Positions 11,390 through 22,993 of a DNA stretch of 64,000 nt are shown piece by piece. Source of the DNA: Zychaea mexicana (lineage: Eukaryota; Mucoromycota; Mucoromycetes; Mucorales; Lichtheimiaceae); contig NW_026516763.1 in assembly GCF_025766255.1 (NCBI RefSeq), positions 62,001 to 126,000 on the forward strand, in the 5' to 3' direction. Position 1 is the first letter of the stretch. The number at the start of each line of letters is the position of its first letter. A model generated the notes under the pieces. That model made no database searches, was not told the DNA's origin, and saw only the letters and a list, made by a program, of their open reading frames with translations. A program made the position numbers and the translations under genes.

Positions 11390-14268
11390 TGAGTAGGAGG
11401 AGAGAAAAAAGGTCAGAAAATAAGTTATTGGAAATTAAAGTCAAGTGTGGTAAAACACTGTGAACTTGATTAGGAAGGCCAAGGAATAAAAAAATTTGGT
11501 CGTGACCTCAGGGTGTTGGTAGTGTTTAGATAATAGGCTAACAGGTGAAGGGGCAGAAGAAGGTTGGTGGGCGGGTGGTGGTGGTGGTGTGGCCTGGCCT
11601 GACCTCTTTCCGGATTCCGGTTTGCCGTTTTGGCTTTTGAAGGCTGGACTCTTTAAATTTAGCATATGAAAATGCTCTGTGTTTCAATGCCACACACGCT
11701 CTTCCTCTAATATGCCTTGCACACCACGAAATACAGTTCGCGTAGTTCTTTTTTTAGAGGCTCGTCAAATCCTCTTACTATGAAAAATGCGCGCGCACAT
11801 GCACCCTCAAGTACGCCAGTATCACGTTATTTATGACTGCTTACCATAACAGAAAAGGATTAGGGTTAGTACTATCTTTTAAGCTACATGTTACTACCAT
11901 TGAGATAATAAGTGGGGATATCACTTCATTAAAGGCAGATCGAGCGAGATTTCAGTAGCTTACAAAGCTTGACGATATCGTCTCTAACCTTATAAATAAT
12001 CCTTGAAAGCTAAAATGTACATATTCAAGAGTACTGGTTCTTTTATACCATACCACATTTCATTATATTTAGTTCATGTGTAATTTGTTTCTCTTTTGAT
12101 CACGTCCTTCACGTCTGTAGTCAGTGACCGTTCTTGCGTTAATGGTTTATTACGACATCAATAAAATGAACGATTATTGGGAGGCGGGGGGACTATGGTC
12201 AGCTCAAATCGCTTGTTGATTGGGTTTTCACTCTAATTGCTGCTGTGTGTCTCGCTAAGTATGATAGTTCTTTCTAACAACCAGCTCATATGTAAGATGT
12301 ATTGCTAAACTTTCTGTTATTGCACTCTACAAAAACATCGCAGCAACGATGTTCATATAAATATTTACAAGCGTGCTTGGGTAAACTTGAATGTTTTGGT
12401 TTTCGAGATTTGCAATTTGGAACTTGCAACATCTGTTTTGTAGTGCTGCATCTTATCAGGTATAAAATATTCTCGCGACTTGCAACAAATAACATATGCC
12501 TTGGCGCTTGTTGCATCTTATCAAGGGGATAGTTTAAGCCAAAATAGCACGCTCAAATCAGAGGACCCTTCGCTCCTCCACATAAACCGAAAGCATGTAT
12601 TATCTGCTATACTTTCTGAGGACTCATCTACATGTATTCGACTTTTCTTGTTGCTATAAATTTTACATTTGCTTTATATAGTGGCAAAATGTATATGTCT
12701 CCAGGAAGCAAATCACCATCCTGCGAATGGCTAAGTATACCGATCGGCGCCTTAACACCACATCGTACACTGATGAGTGTGCGCCGGGTACGAGTGGCCA
12801 ACCTTTAATAATATAAATTAATTAGTTGACTTGCAGGTTGCGACTGTGTCGATAGCTTGCCATGGATAGCTCTATAACATAGATGGCAAAAATTCTAAGT
12901 TAGTATGGCAGCAGTGTCTTAGATAGCAATATCTACCGATAAATACAGCGGAATACCTGTTTGAACTGCAATTAATTTTGCTACACGGGTTTATTTTGGG
13001 GTTATAGATATAGTCTTACGCTGTCGCTACGCTGGGGTTTCAGCACTTGCAACCAACGTTAGGGATCAAAGGGGAAGCTTCCTTACGAAGCGAGGCAGGG
13101 GCCGCCAGTAACTTTAAATGCATTGCACAGACTTTGTGCAGCAACCTCCCAGTCAGGCCTGATGATAGTGATGCAAAAACATTAAAATGGACAACCCTAC
13201 CCGTTCGTGCATCATGCATCATAAAAGACTTGGCAACACCGTACATATTATTAAGCTGAATTTCCCATTTTAGGTTTTTCTCGCGGTTGGCACATGTAGT
13301 TTAGCAGCTGCTTTTCGCATCACTCCCTTGTAACAAGTTATACATATGGAGAAGGGGGGGATGACTCTAACTTACATAGTATTCACTTAGCATAGTGTAT
13401 GTATTGTTTTTGCTTCTTCTATACCACAAATGGACCACTGGCACTTTAAGCTGGCAGCTTAGGTTACATGATACGTAACTCGCATTGGGGTTTCCTACAT
13501 ATCAGGTATACATCATGGAAAGCGAATTTGTATACTTTACGACAAACAATAAGTTAAGAAGCACTCCAATTTCCGTTTTACCATGCTGAACAAATAGTGC
13601 CTTGAAGTACCATTACACACGTAGCGTATAAATGATTCTATATTACAGTGTATGTAGAATGGTAGCATAGTAAACAGCTCAATCATGCACATATACCATT
13701 GTCAAAAAGAAACAATTATATAAAGCTCAATGTGCGCAAGACTGAAATTCACATTGCCTATGTTGTCATACGTAAACAGAGCTGCAAAATGACAAAATAA
13801 CCCTCCATATTTGTATCAAGGAAAGAGGAGTGAATTCTCGAATGCGATAGAAAAGATGATATCACATACACGTATCCAACTGCTCTTTTCGGGGATTAGA
13901 CATAATATGCAGACGATGCAAGAACCCATGGAGATCTATCTCTTATACTTGCTGTAAATTCCTGCCGGAGGCGAAGAAGAGTATTGCAACAAGCACACAC
14001 ACAAGCGCGTTTCCACCATCAGCCAATCATCGCGAGTTCCTTTGCACCACTTAAACTCCCGGATGAACGGGGCTTTTGTTACATAGTATAATATATACTC
14101 GTCAGAAGTAATCTTTTTAATTGGTAGAGAGTGGTAGAAAGATAAAGGTATGTGTTTTTTTCTCGAGTCAAATGTAAGAATGTAGAAAAAGAGAAGAAGA
14201 AAACGGAAGGGCCATACTACAATAGCGCAACAACAAACGACGATAATGAAGACGACAGCGACGACGAC
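11390..14268. other. Long AT-rich spacer with possible decayed coding pieces
   Basis: About 2.9 kb without an intact gene. Two minus-strand stretches read as if once coding: 13040-13246 (YGVAKSFMMHDARTGRVVHF, no stop over 68 codons) and about 12620-12805 (VKAPIGILSHSQDGDLLPGD, ending in a stop near 12630). They do not join into a recognisable protein. The rest is AT-rich and featureless. No tRNA or rRNA was recognised. Confidence 0.4.
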
Positions 14269-15732
14269 TTATTGCTTCGTTGCAAAAATCGCATAGCTCA
14301 TTGCAAATACAGCGATAGCCACCATCACCAAAACCTGGATTGGGTATCCTTGAGGAGCCTGGATGACTTCGGTGACAGCTGGTTCCTTCATCTGTCGGAT
14401 GTTGAGCATTTCCCTTTCGTACTCCAGCAGTTTTTCCTTCATCTGCCTCATTTCGTTTTGTGTTGAGCTGTAGTCGTTTTGGAGAGGAGCAACAGCCTCC
14501 GGTACAGATTGTTGTTGGCGATCCCGAACTTCAGGAGCAGCCGATAGTGCACGATGCGTGCCGTTGGAAAGCTATAAAATAACGGCCCCGTCAGTTGCTT
14601 TCTTTCTTTCTAAGCCCAACACCTGAACTCACGGAAGACACATAGGCAAGCATACAAACACACATACTCGCACATACACAGGTCACCCCACTTCTCCTTT
14701 TTACCACTACAAACTAGTGATTACTTACGTCGGCCACTACTGGCTCGGTGTGGGCTACCTCTGCGTTCACCGGCAAGAAAGCGCATCGCAGTTTGTGTTG
14801 TTTGATGGCTCCCATCTTGCCCGCTTCTACTTGTGTCCACTAATTTGTGACAACCCGTTCAATTAGTCCCCCTTTTTCCCTAGGTAACGACACGCGCTGC
14901 ACGCGTTTTCCGAAAGAAACTCCCTGCATCTCCTTCGTCTTCAATGCTCTATTCTCTTTTCCCCTCTGGTATGGCAAAGTGTTTAAAATTTCAAGATTCT
15001 TACCAGATCATTGATTGGGAGTAGTTCCTTATCTGCTGAAACCAGCACGGTCTGCACAAGGAACTTATCTTTGCACCGGTAGTCAGGCTCAGGTTCGGTT
15101 TTGAATGGTTGAAGCATCACTACATTTGTCTTGTCAATTCTTCCCGAAAAAGTATATCTTCACGTTGCTGCCTGTCCCTTATTACTCTCAAGTCCTCAAT
15201 GTGCTTCTCGACAGCTCATAATATTGATCTTGACAGCAGCAGCAACATTCCATTGTCGCATAATGCAAAGGATCAACCAGCCAACCCCTTTTCTCCCCTC
15301 TGCCTCCAGCAGCCCTTATCATTTCCCTTATCAATTTTAACTTGATGCTTTGAAATTACCTTGCACTTCTCGGGTGGCATTCGGGTTAATAATACCAGAG
15401 TTCGGACGTACGCAGTACTGCTTTGGGGCTGTGGTTTTCACCTTGAACGCCACGGGACCCGAGTTGGGATTTCTGATGGCCAGTTTTTCCTCAACCACTC
15501 TAGTTAATGGGCCTAAAGCGAGAGGGCAACAACAAAATTGAATCGTGAGTGGGAGGTGTTGCAGGTAGAATGACCCTTAATCACACAAAAACACGCCTTT
15601 TTTCTTCTGTTCATTTCGCTTTTTCTTACACCTCCCTTCTACAGCTACATAACACCTTCCCCAACAACAATTATCCTATTGATATTTACGCTGGAAAGTA
15701 AGAAATTGTTCGGGCTCGATTTGAACAGACAT
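14269..15732 (-). CDS. VAMP-associated protein (VAP/Scs2), MSP domain, tail-anchored
   Basis: Multi-exon minus-strand gene. Exon 1 starts at 15732 with [14 protein letters not shown]. The next exons give the major sperm protein fold: [20 protein letters not shown], then [18 protein letters not shown], the conserved FFAT-binding face of VAP proteins. They are followed by [14 protein letters not shown] and the lysine/arginine strand [10 protein letters not shown]. The last exon has a coiled-coil stretch ([20 protein letters not shown]) and ends in a single hydrophobic anchor ([20 protein letters not shown]) plus TKQ. VAP/Scs2 proteins sit in the ER membrane and bind FFAT-motif partners at membrane contact sites, linking lipid transfer to ER tethering. 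All parts are present and the length is typical. The stop is at 14269-14271. Confidence 0.94.
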
Positions 15733-16700
15733 TTTAGCGATATAAAGGTGGTGTTAAACTTTCTGAAAAATAAATGAATGGCGTGAAATTTTAAAGAGGA
15801 AGAAGAAAAGCACGGCCGATAGGCGCGGTGAGCGGGCTTTTTGTTTTGCTCGCGCTCACCTCGGCTGGGGTTTTTGCTTGACATGGCAAATTAAATATAC
15901 TGCGCTAAAGTATATGTTGCCAAGGTTTTCTACCTTCTATCAATTCGAGCTAGTAAGCCATCAAAGTTCATACCAAGCACGCCCCTAATCAAAGAGAGCT
16001 AAGTCTATGCGATACCTGCGTAGCTTTACTACTGCTGTCTCAAATGCTCACTGGCTTTGTCAGCAGCTGCGGATATGGGCCGATCATGTGGGTTAGACGA
16101 CGATTGATATGGCACATGCATGCAACAGCCTCAGCCTCTGACTGTTTATGATACCACCACAATTTGAGCTTGCCACTCGCATCGCAGCCGCTGCATAACA
16201 GCGGCTACGGCTCTGACTAAGACCAAGGATTGCTCATGCATACTGTCAAAAATAACAGAATGCACACTGCTACATCGGGTTTTTTTCATTTCATGACCAG
16301 CGCAGTAACACAAAAATCGTATCCTAAATGATAGTAGTCTTTCTTTTTTCACATGCGTATAGAATTCACCCACAACCACATGTATCATTTCTTACTGTCC
16401 TCCTGTATGCACAGTATACTGCTGTACATCGTAGCAGTAATAATTAACGGAAGTACAGCGTATTGCTTCTTGATCCTGTATAACTGTAAGCTCTGTAACT
16501 ATGACGATGATGATGATGCTCCTTGGACTATTTTTTCTTCGTTGATAGAACAATGGCGGTTTTTGAAGGCACCAACTAGTGTTCTTCAATTGAAATCATT
16601 TCAATACACTTTTCACTTGCAGGAATTGATAATTAACAACAAGATGATGTGTATGCATAAAGCCACAACGAGAATCTGGTCAAACAGAGTTATAATAGCT
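15733..16700. other. Upstream spacer of the VAP gene
   Basis: AT-rich sequence without a supported gene. Minus-strand and plus-strand ORFs of 60-130 codons overlap each other at 16146-16742 and have no domain. The part next to 15733 is the likely VAP promoter. Confidence 0.45.
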
Positions 16701-17580
16701 CAAAAGTTGTATCGGCGCATAGACACATTTTCGCAAACGTAAACGGTATATTGCAAACCGGCATCCCAAATCACAGATTACCGTTTGGGCCTTTTGCAAC
16801 CTTACAAGGTCTTGGAAGGTCGCTAAAGGTATTCGAAAGGCTACAGCGACAGCTAACGGTTACGAACGGCAATTGTACTTTTCGGACGGGACTGCTTTGT
16901 ATGGCGAGATTCTGTCGACTGCGATACCACGAATGAAAAAGAAACGACATAGCACTTAATTTGCAGCGAATGCAACAGTTTCAAAAAATATCCACGACCT
17001 CATAGCACCAGAAAGAAATCGCAGACATAAATGGAGGCACATCCGTGCTGAATAATAGGCATACACAATACAAGGGTTTGCTACAGCAAATACGGGACGT
17101 ACCAAAAACGTACTGTAGTTGGATCAAACTTGGGATGGAAGAGGATGATGATACGTCGTGTTGAAAAAAGGTAGCAGCTCTCTGATGACCCTTTCATTTT
17201 TCCCAGCTACTGTATAGAAAAAGTGTTTTTGCCGTTGGTTGCAGATTTTTGCTCTAATCGGGTGTTCGGTTTCCCATGTCTTCTCTTTGTAAAAGTCTAG
17301 GTAAGTGTAGCTGGACATGATCTTGGTTTATGGGTGTCTATGTAAGCAACAGCTACTCATGATGTTCATACTGGTATGTCAGTAGTGCATAGACACCTCC
17401 ACGCTGGTAAAGCTTTCCGTTCCACTCCATCATGCCATCCCAGTGACTAAGGCGGGGTTATTACTGCTGTAAGGAGCCAACATATTAAGCAGTCCATCTA
17501 CTGTGCCCAAGATCTACCCATCTGTCTCAGCCGTATATAGCGTGTGCCCTTTTGCTTGTGCTTTATAACCCTGCATTACT
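16700..17580. repeat. Dispersed relative of the left-end modular repeat
   Basis: 17130-17320 aligns by eye with 1000-1190: CTTGGGATGGA-GAGGATG, a TCGTGTTGAAAA / CGTGTCAAAA core, GCAGCTCT, GATGA, a pyrimidine tract ending CAG, CTA, an AAGTGTTTTTG / AAGCGTTTTTG block and then GTAAGT at 17301. The following part shares GCATAGACAC (17392 and 1277), CACGCTGGT / CACGCTAGT, CAGTCCATC / TAGTCCATC and CTTTATAAC with 1280-1600. A shorter hit, GCGCATAGACACATT, occurs at about 16712. Only one complete module is present here, against about six at the left end. Confidence 0.6.
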
Positions 17581-17589
17581 TTTAGTACC

Positions 17590-18106
17590 ACGCTATCTTT
17601 TTCAACTACAGCAACTACAGTATCTGAAGACACTGATGACGATCTGTTTTCGCCCGACCCTGCTCGATCCCACAGTCTTGCGATCACCGCGCCTATGTGT
17701 ACCGTGGAAGGTCCTGTCGACACGGCAACACGATTGCTGACAATAATGATCTGATCACCACGCAAGTCGAAAAAGTCCTATGGAGAAATGTTTCTAAACT
17801 CATTTCCCCTCGCAGTTGATTATCTTCTTTGCCCTCAATGTTTCTATTGTTGCTTTCCTCTACCCCTATTTCTCAAACGTACTTGTCAGCATTGTTTTCA
17901 TGATCCATATTAGCCGAATTGGCAACCATTATGTTATTGTCGATAACACAATGGGTACCCCATACATGGTTTTGATCAATGATCTTACAACAGTTGTAGT
18001 ATGCTGGCCAATAATAGAGTCACTGCCCGCTAGTGTTCTTGGTGCCACCTCAGCACTGAATAGAAACAGTACTTTTCAACGAGATGGTGCGTCAGAAAGT
18101 ACATAA
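17590..18106 (+). pseudogene. Possible decayed coding segment, unknown family
   Basis: Three overlapping stretches read like protein in changing frames: an acidic piece (SEDTDDDLFSPDPARSHSLA, about 17620), then NTIADNNDLITTQVEKVLW (about 17730-17810), then a hydrophobic piece (IIFFALNVSIVAFLYPYFSN, 17816 onward, open to 18106). Frame changes without obvious GT..AG introns suggest decay, although a spliced gene cannot be excluded. No family recognised. It lies immediately downstream of the dispersed repeat copy. Confidence 0.25.
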
Positions 18107-18948
18107 TTTCTTCTATCATATATTTTGATACATATTGTTATGATAGCACACACCTATACTACTCATGATAAATTTAGGCAATGCTCACGGCAGTACTGTA
18201 ATGCTGTTTCTGGTATGTAGCCTATACTGAGATAGACCTCCGATTCATCATTATCAACAACGTTCTCGTGTATAGGATACCATTTTATCTCGGCGTGAAT
18301 CTTTTGAAACCATTCGGGTTTTTAGCTATAGGCACATGTTTACAAGTAACAGGCAATAAGATGCATAAGTGGCAATATAATAAGATGGTTGTAAATTGAA
18401 AATAAGCATATAGAGTACAGAAACGACTCTCTGTCATGCTGTTCAAGATAGATAAGCTATAGCATTTTTTTCCATGGTGATTATCTGTTGCTATGATACA
18501 AATTTGCTACAACAATGAGAGGGCAGTACGGGATTTAATTAACTGGACAAGTAGAATTTGAAACATTGTAATTCTGGCCATGGGGAAAGTAGGGGTGTTC
18601 TGAGTATGTGTGTGTGTCCCTGAAAATTAGAGTAGCAGTAGCTTAAATTCCTTGAAGGTGGCGGTAAATTAGGAAAAGGGATGTGTGTGTGTGTGTGTCT
18701 CACCTTTCTCATGTTATGGATTTGAAGGGTGGCTACTAAATGAAGTCGATCCGACCACGTTTATTGACCTTGTACGACGTGAAGCACCGAGCCCCATTGG
18801 CTGGGATATGGGTCTGTGTGCGTATTGTGCAGCACAACCTCACTCTACTTAATTCTTTCTTTCTTTCTCTCTTTCAGTCCAAAAGCGCGTGCAGCCCTGC
18901 TCCACGCCACACATACACACGACACATACACAAACTTCTGTCTGCACT
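18107..18948. other. Spacer upstream of the septin gene
   Basis: No gene seen. It contains GT-rich microsatellite-like strings (about 18680-18700) and a TTTC-rich tract near 18860 directly before the septin start, probably part of the promoter and leader. Confidence 0.45.
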
Positions 18949-21143
18949 ATGCCTTTGGTAAGCTAGTATCAAGGCAGGTTTTTGACTCGTTGAATTCCGA
19001 AACTCATTTTCACTTCTAAATTTACGAATTAGGAACACGCGCTTCAAACAAGGTAAAATGGGCATGGCAGTAACTCGAGGCAAAAGTTTACCTTTAACAC
19101 ATAGAGGAAAAATCCTTTTTTTTAGAGGTCTGTTTCCCGACTTGGGACCTTATAAACACGCACCTGCCCGAGCCGCGCCCTTGAACAGACCTCTGGGCAT
19201 GGATCAACTCCCACGACAGAGACACCTTAAAACCAAGCGAACGCCTTTTCGATTAAACATCATGGTCGTAGGTAAATTATCAGCTATAAGCAGCAGTAGA
19301 CCGCCCAACATGATCCCGAAAATATTGACCTTTTTCCAATTGATGTATACAAAAACAAAAAAAGGTGAAACTGGTTTGGGCAAATCGACTTTTATGAATA
19401 CCCTCTTTTGCACCGACTTGAACGACACGTCTGTGCCAAAAGTGCCGCAAGATACCAAGACTGTTGAGATCACGCCTATTCATTTCGGTAAAGTGTCCTC
19501 TAAACAGTTCTGATGTTCGAAAATATTTTATCCGTCTTTCGAGGAAAAGAGAGGAAGAACACACATGGATGGGCGTTTTTATTATCCATCTAACAAGCCT
19601 GTCGCGCTCTATTTCAGAATTAGAGGAAGAAGGCGTCAACCTCAACTTGTGTCTCGTCGACACACCGGGATTTGGTGATCGACTAAACCGTACCGACGAG
19701 TATGTGGGTTATTGTTATTGTATCTGCAAAAAAAAAGCAAGCTAACAACAGTGATGATGGTTAGTGTGCAACCAATTTTGGAGTATATTGATAAACAATA
19801 TGCCTTATACTACGAGGCCGAACGAAGTTCAGAATTTCGACGCGGGATCGTCGACACACGTATCCATGCATGCTTATACTTTATTGCGCCCACAGGTCAC
19901 AGGTAAACGTTTCTTCAGCCCTGATGGTATTTTCAAACATGTGTGTACTTTGAGAGACTAATGATAGTAATCATTCTCAACCGAAATCTGTCAATTATGT
20001 ACCATTTCGTGTTCCTGCTAGTCTCAAGGACTTGGATATTGAAACATTGAAGGAATTGTCCACCCAAGTGACCGTTATACCCGTCATTGCAAAAGGTGAT
20101 ACCATGACTCAAGAAGAAAAACTACAGTTTAAAAAGACGGTAATCAACTTTCTCTCTCTTCCTGCCCTCTCCCTTTTTCCATATACTTTAACTTCGTCAT
20201 ATATGTGTGAAACGATTGGTATAGATCCTTGAAGATTTGGAGTATCATAATATTCCAGTTTACCCAAGTGCTTATCCTGATGACGACCGTGACGATGTGC
20301 AAGAGCTTGTGGTATGTAATGATGGCTAATTTTTCCCGAGTAGTTGCGTGGAATTGGTAATGCAAGATATACCTCGAAAGAAGAAAACACTGACTTAATA
20401 TGTATACTGCTACCATAGCAACATATACCATTCGCCGTCATGGGGAGCGACAGCATTGTGGACCTTCCAAATGGGAAAAAAGTGCGAGGTCGAGCTTACC
20501 GTTGGGGTACAGTAGAAGGTAAAAAAAAACCAACAGTTCTATCATGTGCTATATGAGGTGGGGGGGAAGGAGGGGCTCTGATTAAGATTGTCGATGGATC
20601 ATGCATCTTTTACTGAAAACCAATATGCATGAAACCAAAAATTTAGTCGAGAACCCGGAACACTGCGATATGGTTCATTTGCGTCAACTAATTATGATCC
20701 AATGTCTGCACGAGCTTTCTGACCTTTCACACGACCATCATTACCACGGCTACCGAACACGATTGTTACGGAGTCAGGGCCGTACTGACTCCTTCATGAA
20801 GTGCGATGAAAACTATGATGAACAGATGGAGCAGCTCAAAAATGAAAATGATCAGGCCATGAGCCAACGTGAAGAAGAAATTCGACAACAGTTTGTACAG
20901 CTTGTACAGACGACAGAAGATGATTTGCGTCGTCGTGAGCAAGAGGTATGAGCATTCCTGCCAATAACACTAGCAAATGACAGGTCGGGGATTGTAATGG
21001 AATCGGTTGAAAGCTGAATAAGCAATGCTTCTCTCTCTCTGATTCCAATTATAAAATAGCTTCAAGAGAAACGTGACAAGATGATGAGCGATTTGGAAGA
21101 GCAACAGCGACAAATCGCACAATTGGAACAAGAGTTGAACTAG
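18949..21143 (+). CDS. Septin GTPase
   Basis: About ten short exons; the first is M-P-L followed by GTAAGC. The reading gives the polybasic stretch and then the GTPase core. The P-loop GETGLGKS is formed across an intron at about 19273-19367; then DTPGFGD (G3, about 19662) and [11 protein letters not shown] (G4) follow, and the septin unique element [10 protein letters not shown] joined to [14 protein letters not shown]. The C-terminal part is a heptad-like coiled coil from about 20810 to the stop ([19 protein letters not shown] ... [14 protein letters not shown]). Septins polymerise into hetero-oligomeric filaments at septa, hyphal necks and branch points. G1, G3, G4 and the unique element are intact, so nucleotide binding is expected. 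I cannot assign a Cdc3/10/11/12 class with certainty; the C-terminal coiled coil argues against the Cdc10 class. Confidence 0.95.
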
Positions 21144-22191
21144 AAACTGAGTATTCGGTAAAGTTAGTCGCTAGAAATACTGGTATTCGCCACCTTCATT
21201 AACCATCATCATCATATTTGTATACAATATAATAGCCGTTAAACCTTCTTAGTTGATTTAGCGAAAATACATGATTCACTGCATCTATGGCACGATATAT
21301 GAACCCATCCCAGCCTGCCACCTACCATCCTGCCACCGCATCCAACAACTCACTATCCATCAATTATCACAACCACACGATTATTCTTTTCTCTTGCACT
21401 TATTTACTAGTAGATCGTATATACTAATATTACAACAGTCTCAACTCTTTATTGTTTTTGAAAAAGTACTTTGACGATGATGCGTCATGTTTGACAAGCC
21501 AGACAAACCCGATGATCATCCAAAAAAAAAGAAAGTTAACCATCTGAGCCCCAACAGCTCCGCCGAGCAAATCCAGCCTTTTTTATCTTTACCGTGCCCC
21601 CTTGTTACCTTAGACTCTTACGTTTCATCATCATCACCTGTATGTATCGGCTACCGTGAGTTAAAGTGTGGGTGCCACTTGGACCTGGTACCTCTTTAGA
21701 GAATGTAAGAATTAGCGCCGCTGTGTTATATGCTAAAAGCGGATGTTCAAAATTGGCATTAGTACGATCGACTCTAAAAGTCAAATAAGTTCATGGCCAG
21801 GGTGGGTATGGGAGCATCGTATATAGTGTGCTTGCTGCTATATAGCTCACCACAATGCAGTACATGACAGGGTACTCTACAAAGTAAGGTAGAAAAAGAA
21901 GAGGCTGAAATAGGAAGCCGGGGGACCCTCGTTTGGGGGGGTCGAGGGTCGTGTGATTTGCGGCTTCTCTGAGGGGGGTCAGATGATATGTGCTGTGTGC
22001 CGCCGGCGCCATTGTTGGAGATGGAATGATATATTGAAGAGAACAAACAAAACATCTTTTACTTTATTTAAAGCTGTATGCAAAACAGCGAAAGCACGAA
22101 CCCCCGCTATATGTGATGTTTTGTTTTTTCTTCTTCTTTCGTAGTAGGAGGTGTAGAAGTAGAAGATAATGGGCAAAATCATGATGATCAT
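21144..22191. other. Convergent spacer between septin and Yippee-like gene
   Basis: About 1 kb of 3' sequence for both genes. A plus-strand ORF of 70 codons at 21487-21699 begins MFDKPDKPDDHPKKKKVNHL, with a basic PKKKKV cluster that resembles a nuclear localisation signal; it has no recognisable domain, so I do not call it a gene. A C/G-run region at about 21925-21985 is GC-rich relative to the surroundings. Confidence 0.4.
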
Positions 22192-22993
22192 TTAACGTCC
22201 GTCAGCAGTTTTTTTTCCAGAATGAACTTCCCCTCTTTATACTTGTTGTCATCGTTGTATGCTTTGACCTGTCGTGTGTGTGTGTGTGTGTGAGTGTGTG
22301 TGTGCATGATAGAGAAGAAAAAAGGAGTATTAGTGGCCAACTCGGTACACATTAAGATTATCATTGATCATCAACTATTACTATTACTACTACTACTACT
22401 ACTACTACCACTAACGTAAGTCCAGCCGAGAACTGTGCTGCATTTGACGCAGGAGATATCTCTCACGGTATGCAGGCCCGTTGTCATTGATCGATCCTCG
22501 GCTTCACCTTGGAGAATATTTACACTACACTTCAATAGTGAGCTCAACCATGATACACACTACAAGTTGACGTGGGTTTCCTTTCCCCTCCCGCATATAT
22601 AATAAAGGGTATGATATCATACACATAATTGAACAAATAAGCTTGACCATGTTGACCTTGAAATTGCTGGGTTTGGTAATATGCGTAGTTGGAGTTTGTC
22701 AAGTAGGCAAAGGAGAGAGATAGATTAAAATGGACGGGTGCGTGTATGTTGAGCGAACGGTGATAAATCATCATCAGCATCATCAGCATCATCAGCATCA
22801 TCATCATAGAGCATGGAGGTCCCCTTTTTTTAGCTGTTTTGCCCTCTTTCCGGAAAACAAAAAGAACAGGGTATGTGTTTTATGTATAGCCTACCCTGGA
22901 CACAATAGCGTCACCAGTGGTTAGATGGGTTCTGCATTTGGTGCACCCATAGATGGCTGTGCCGTCAAGGTACGTTCGATATTTTAAGCCCAT
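22192..22993 (-). CDS. Yippee-like zinc-binding protein
   Basis: Assembled by eye from four small exons on the minus strand. Exon 1 starts at 22993 (MGLKYRTYLDGTAIYGCTKC) and continues RTHLTTGDAIVSR. Exon 2 (about 22640-22675) gives QFQGQHGQAYLFNYV. Exon 3 (about 22412-22520) gives VNILQGEAEDRSMTTG, LHTVRDISCVKC, STVLGWTYV. Exon 4 gives KAYNDDNKYKEGKFILEKKL and ends at 22192. The two C-x2-C pairs (CTKC, CVKC), the G-x-A-Y-L-F motif, TTGLHTVRDI and the YKEGKFILE end are the hallmarks of the Yippee fold, a small zinc-binding domain shared with Mis18 and cereblon. Members are about 110-130 residues, as here. Yeast Moh1 is the usual fungal relative. Introns carry (GT)n, (ACT)n and (CAT)n tracts. 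Confidence 0.88.
22273..22303. repeat. (GT)n microsatellite
   Basis: GT dinucleotide run with one interruption (GAGTG), lying in the last intron of the Yippee-like gene. Confidence 0.9.
22377..22411. repeat. (ACT)n trinucleotide tract
   Basis: About ten ACT/ATT triplets at the edge of an intron of the Yippee-like gene, directly 3' of exon 3 on the minus strand. Confidence 0.85.
22768..22808. repeat. (CATCAG)n/(CAT)n tract
   Basis: Thirteen or so CAT/CAG triplets with a CATCATCAG higher-order period in an intron of the Yippee-like gene. A spurious minus-strand ORF reads it as poly-Met/Leu. Confidence 0.9.
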
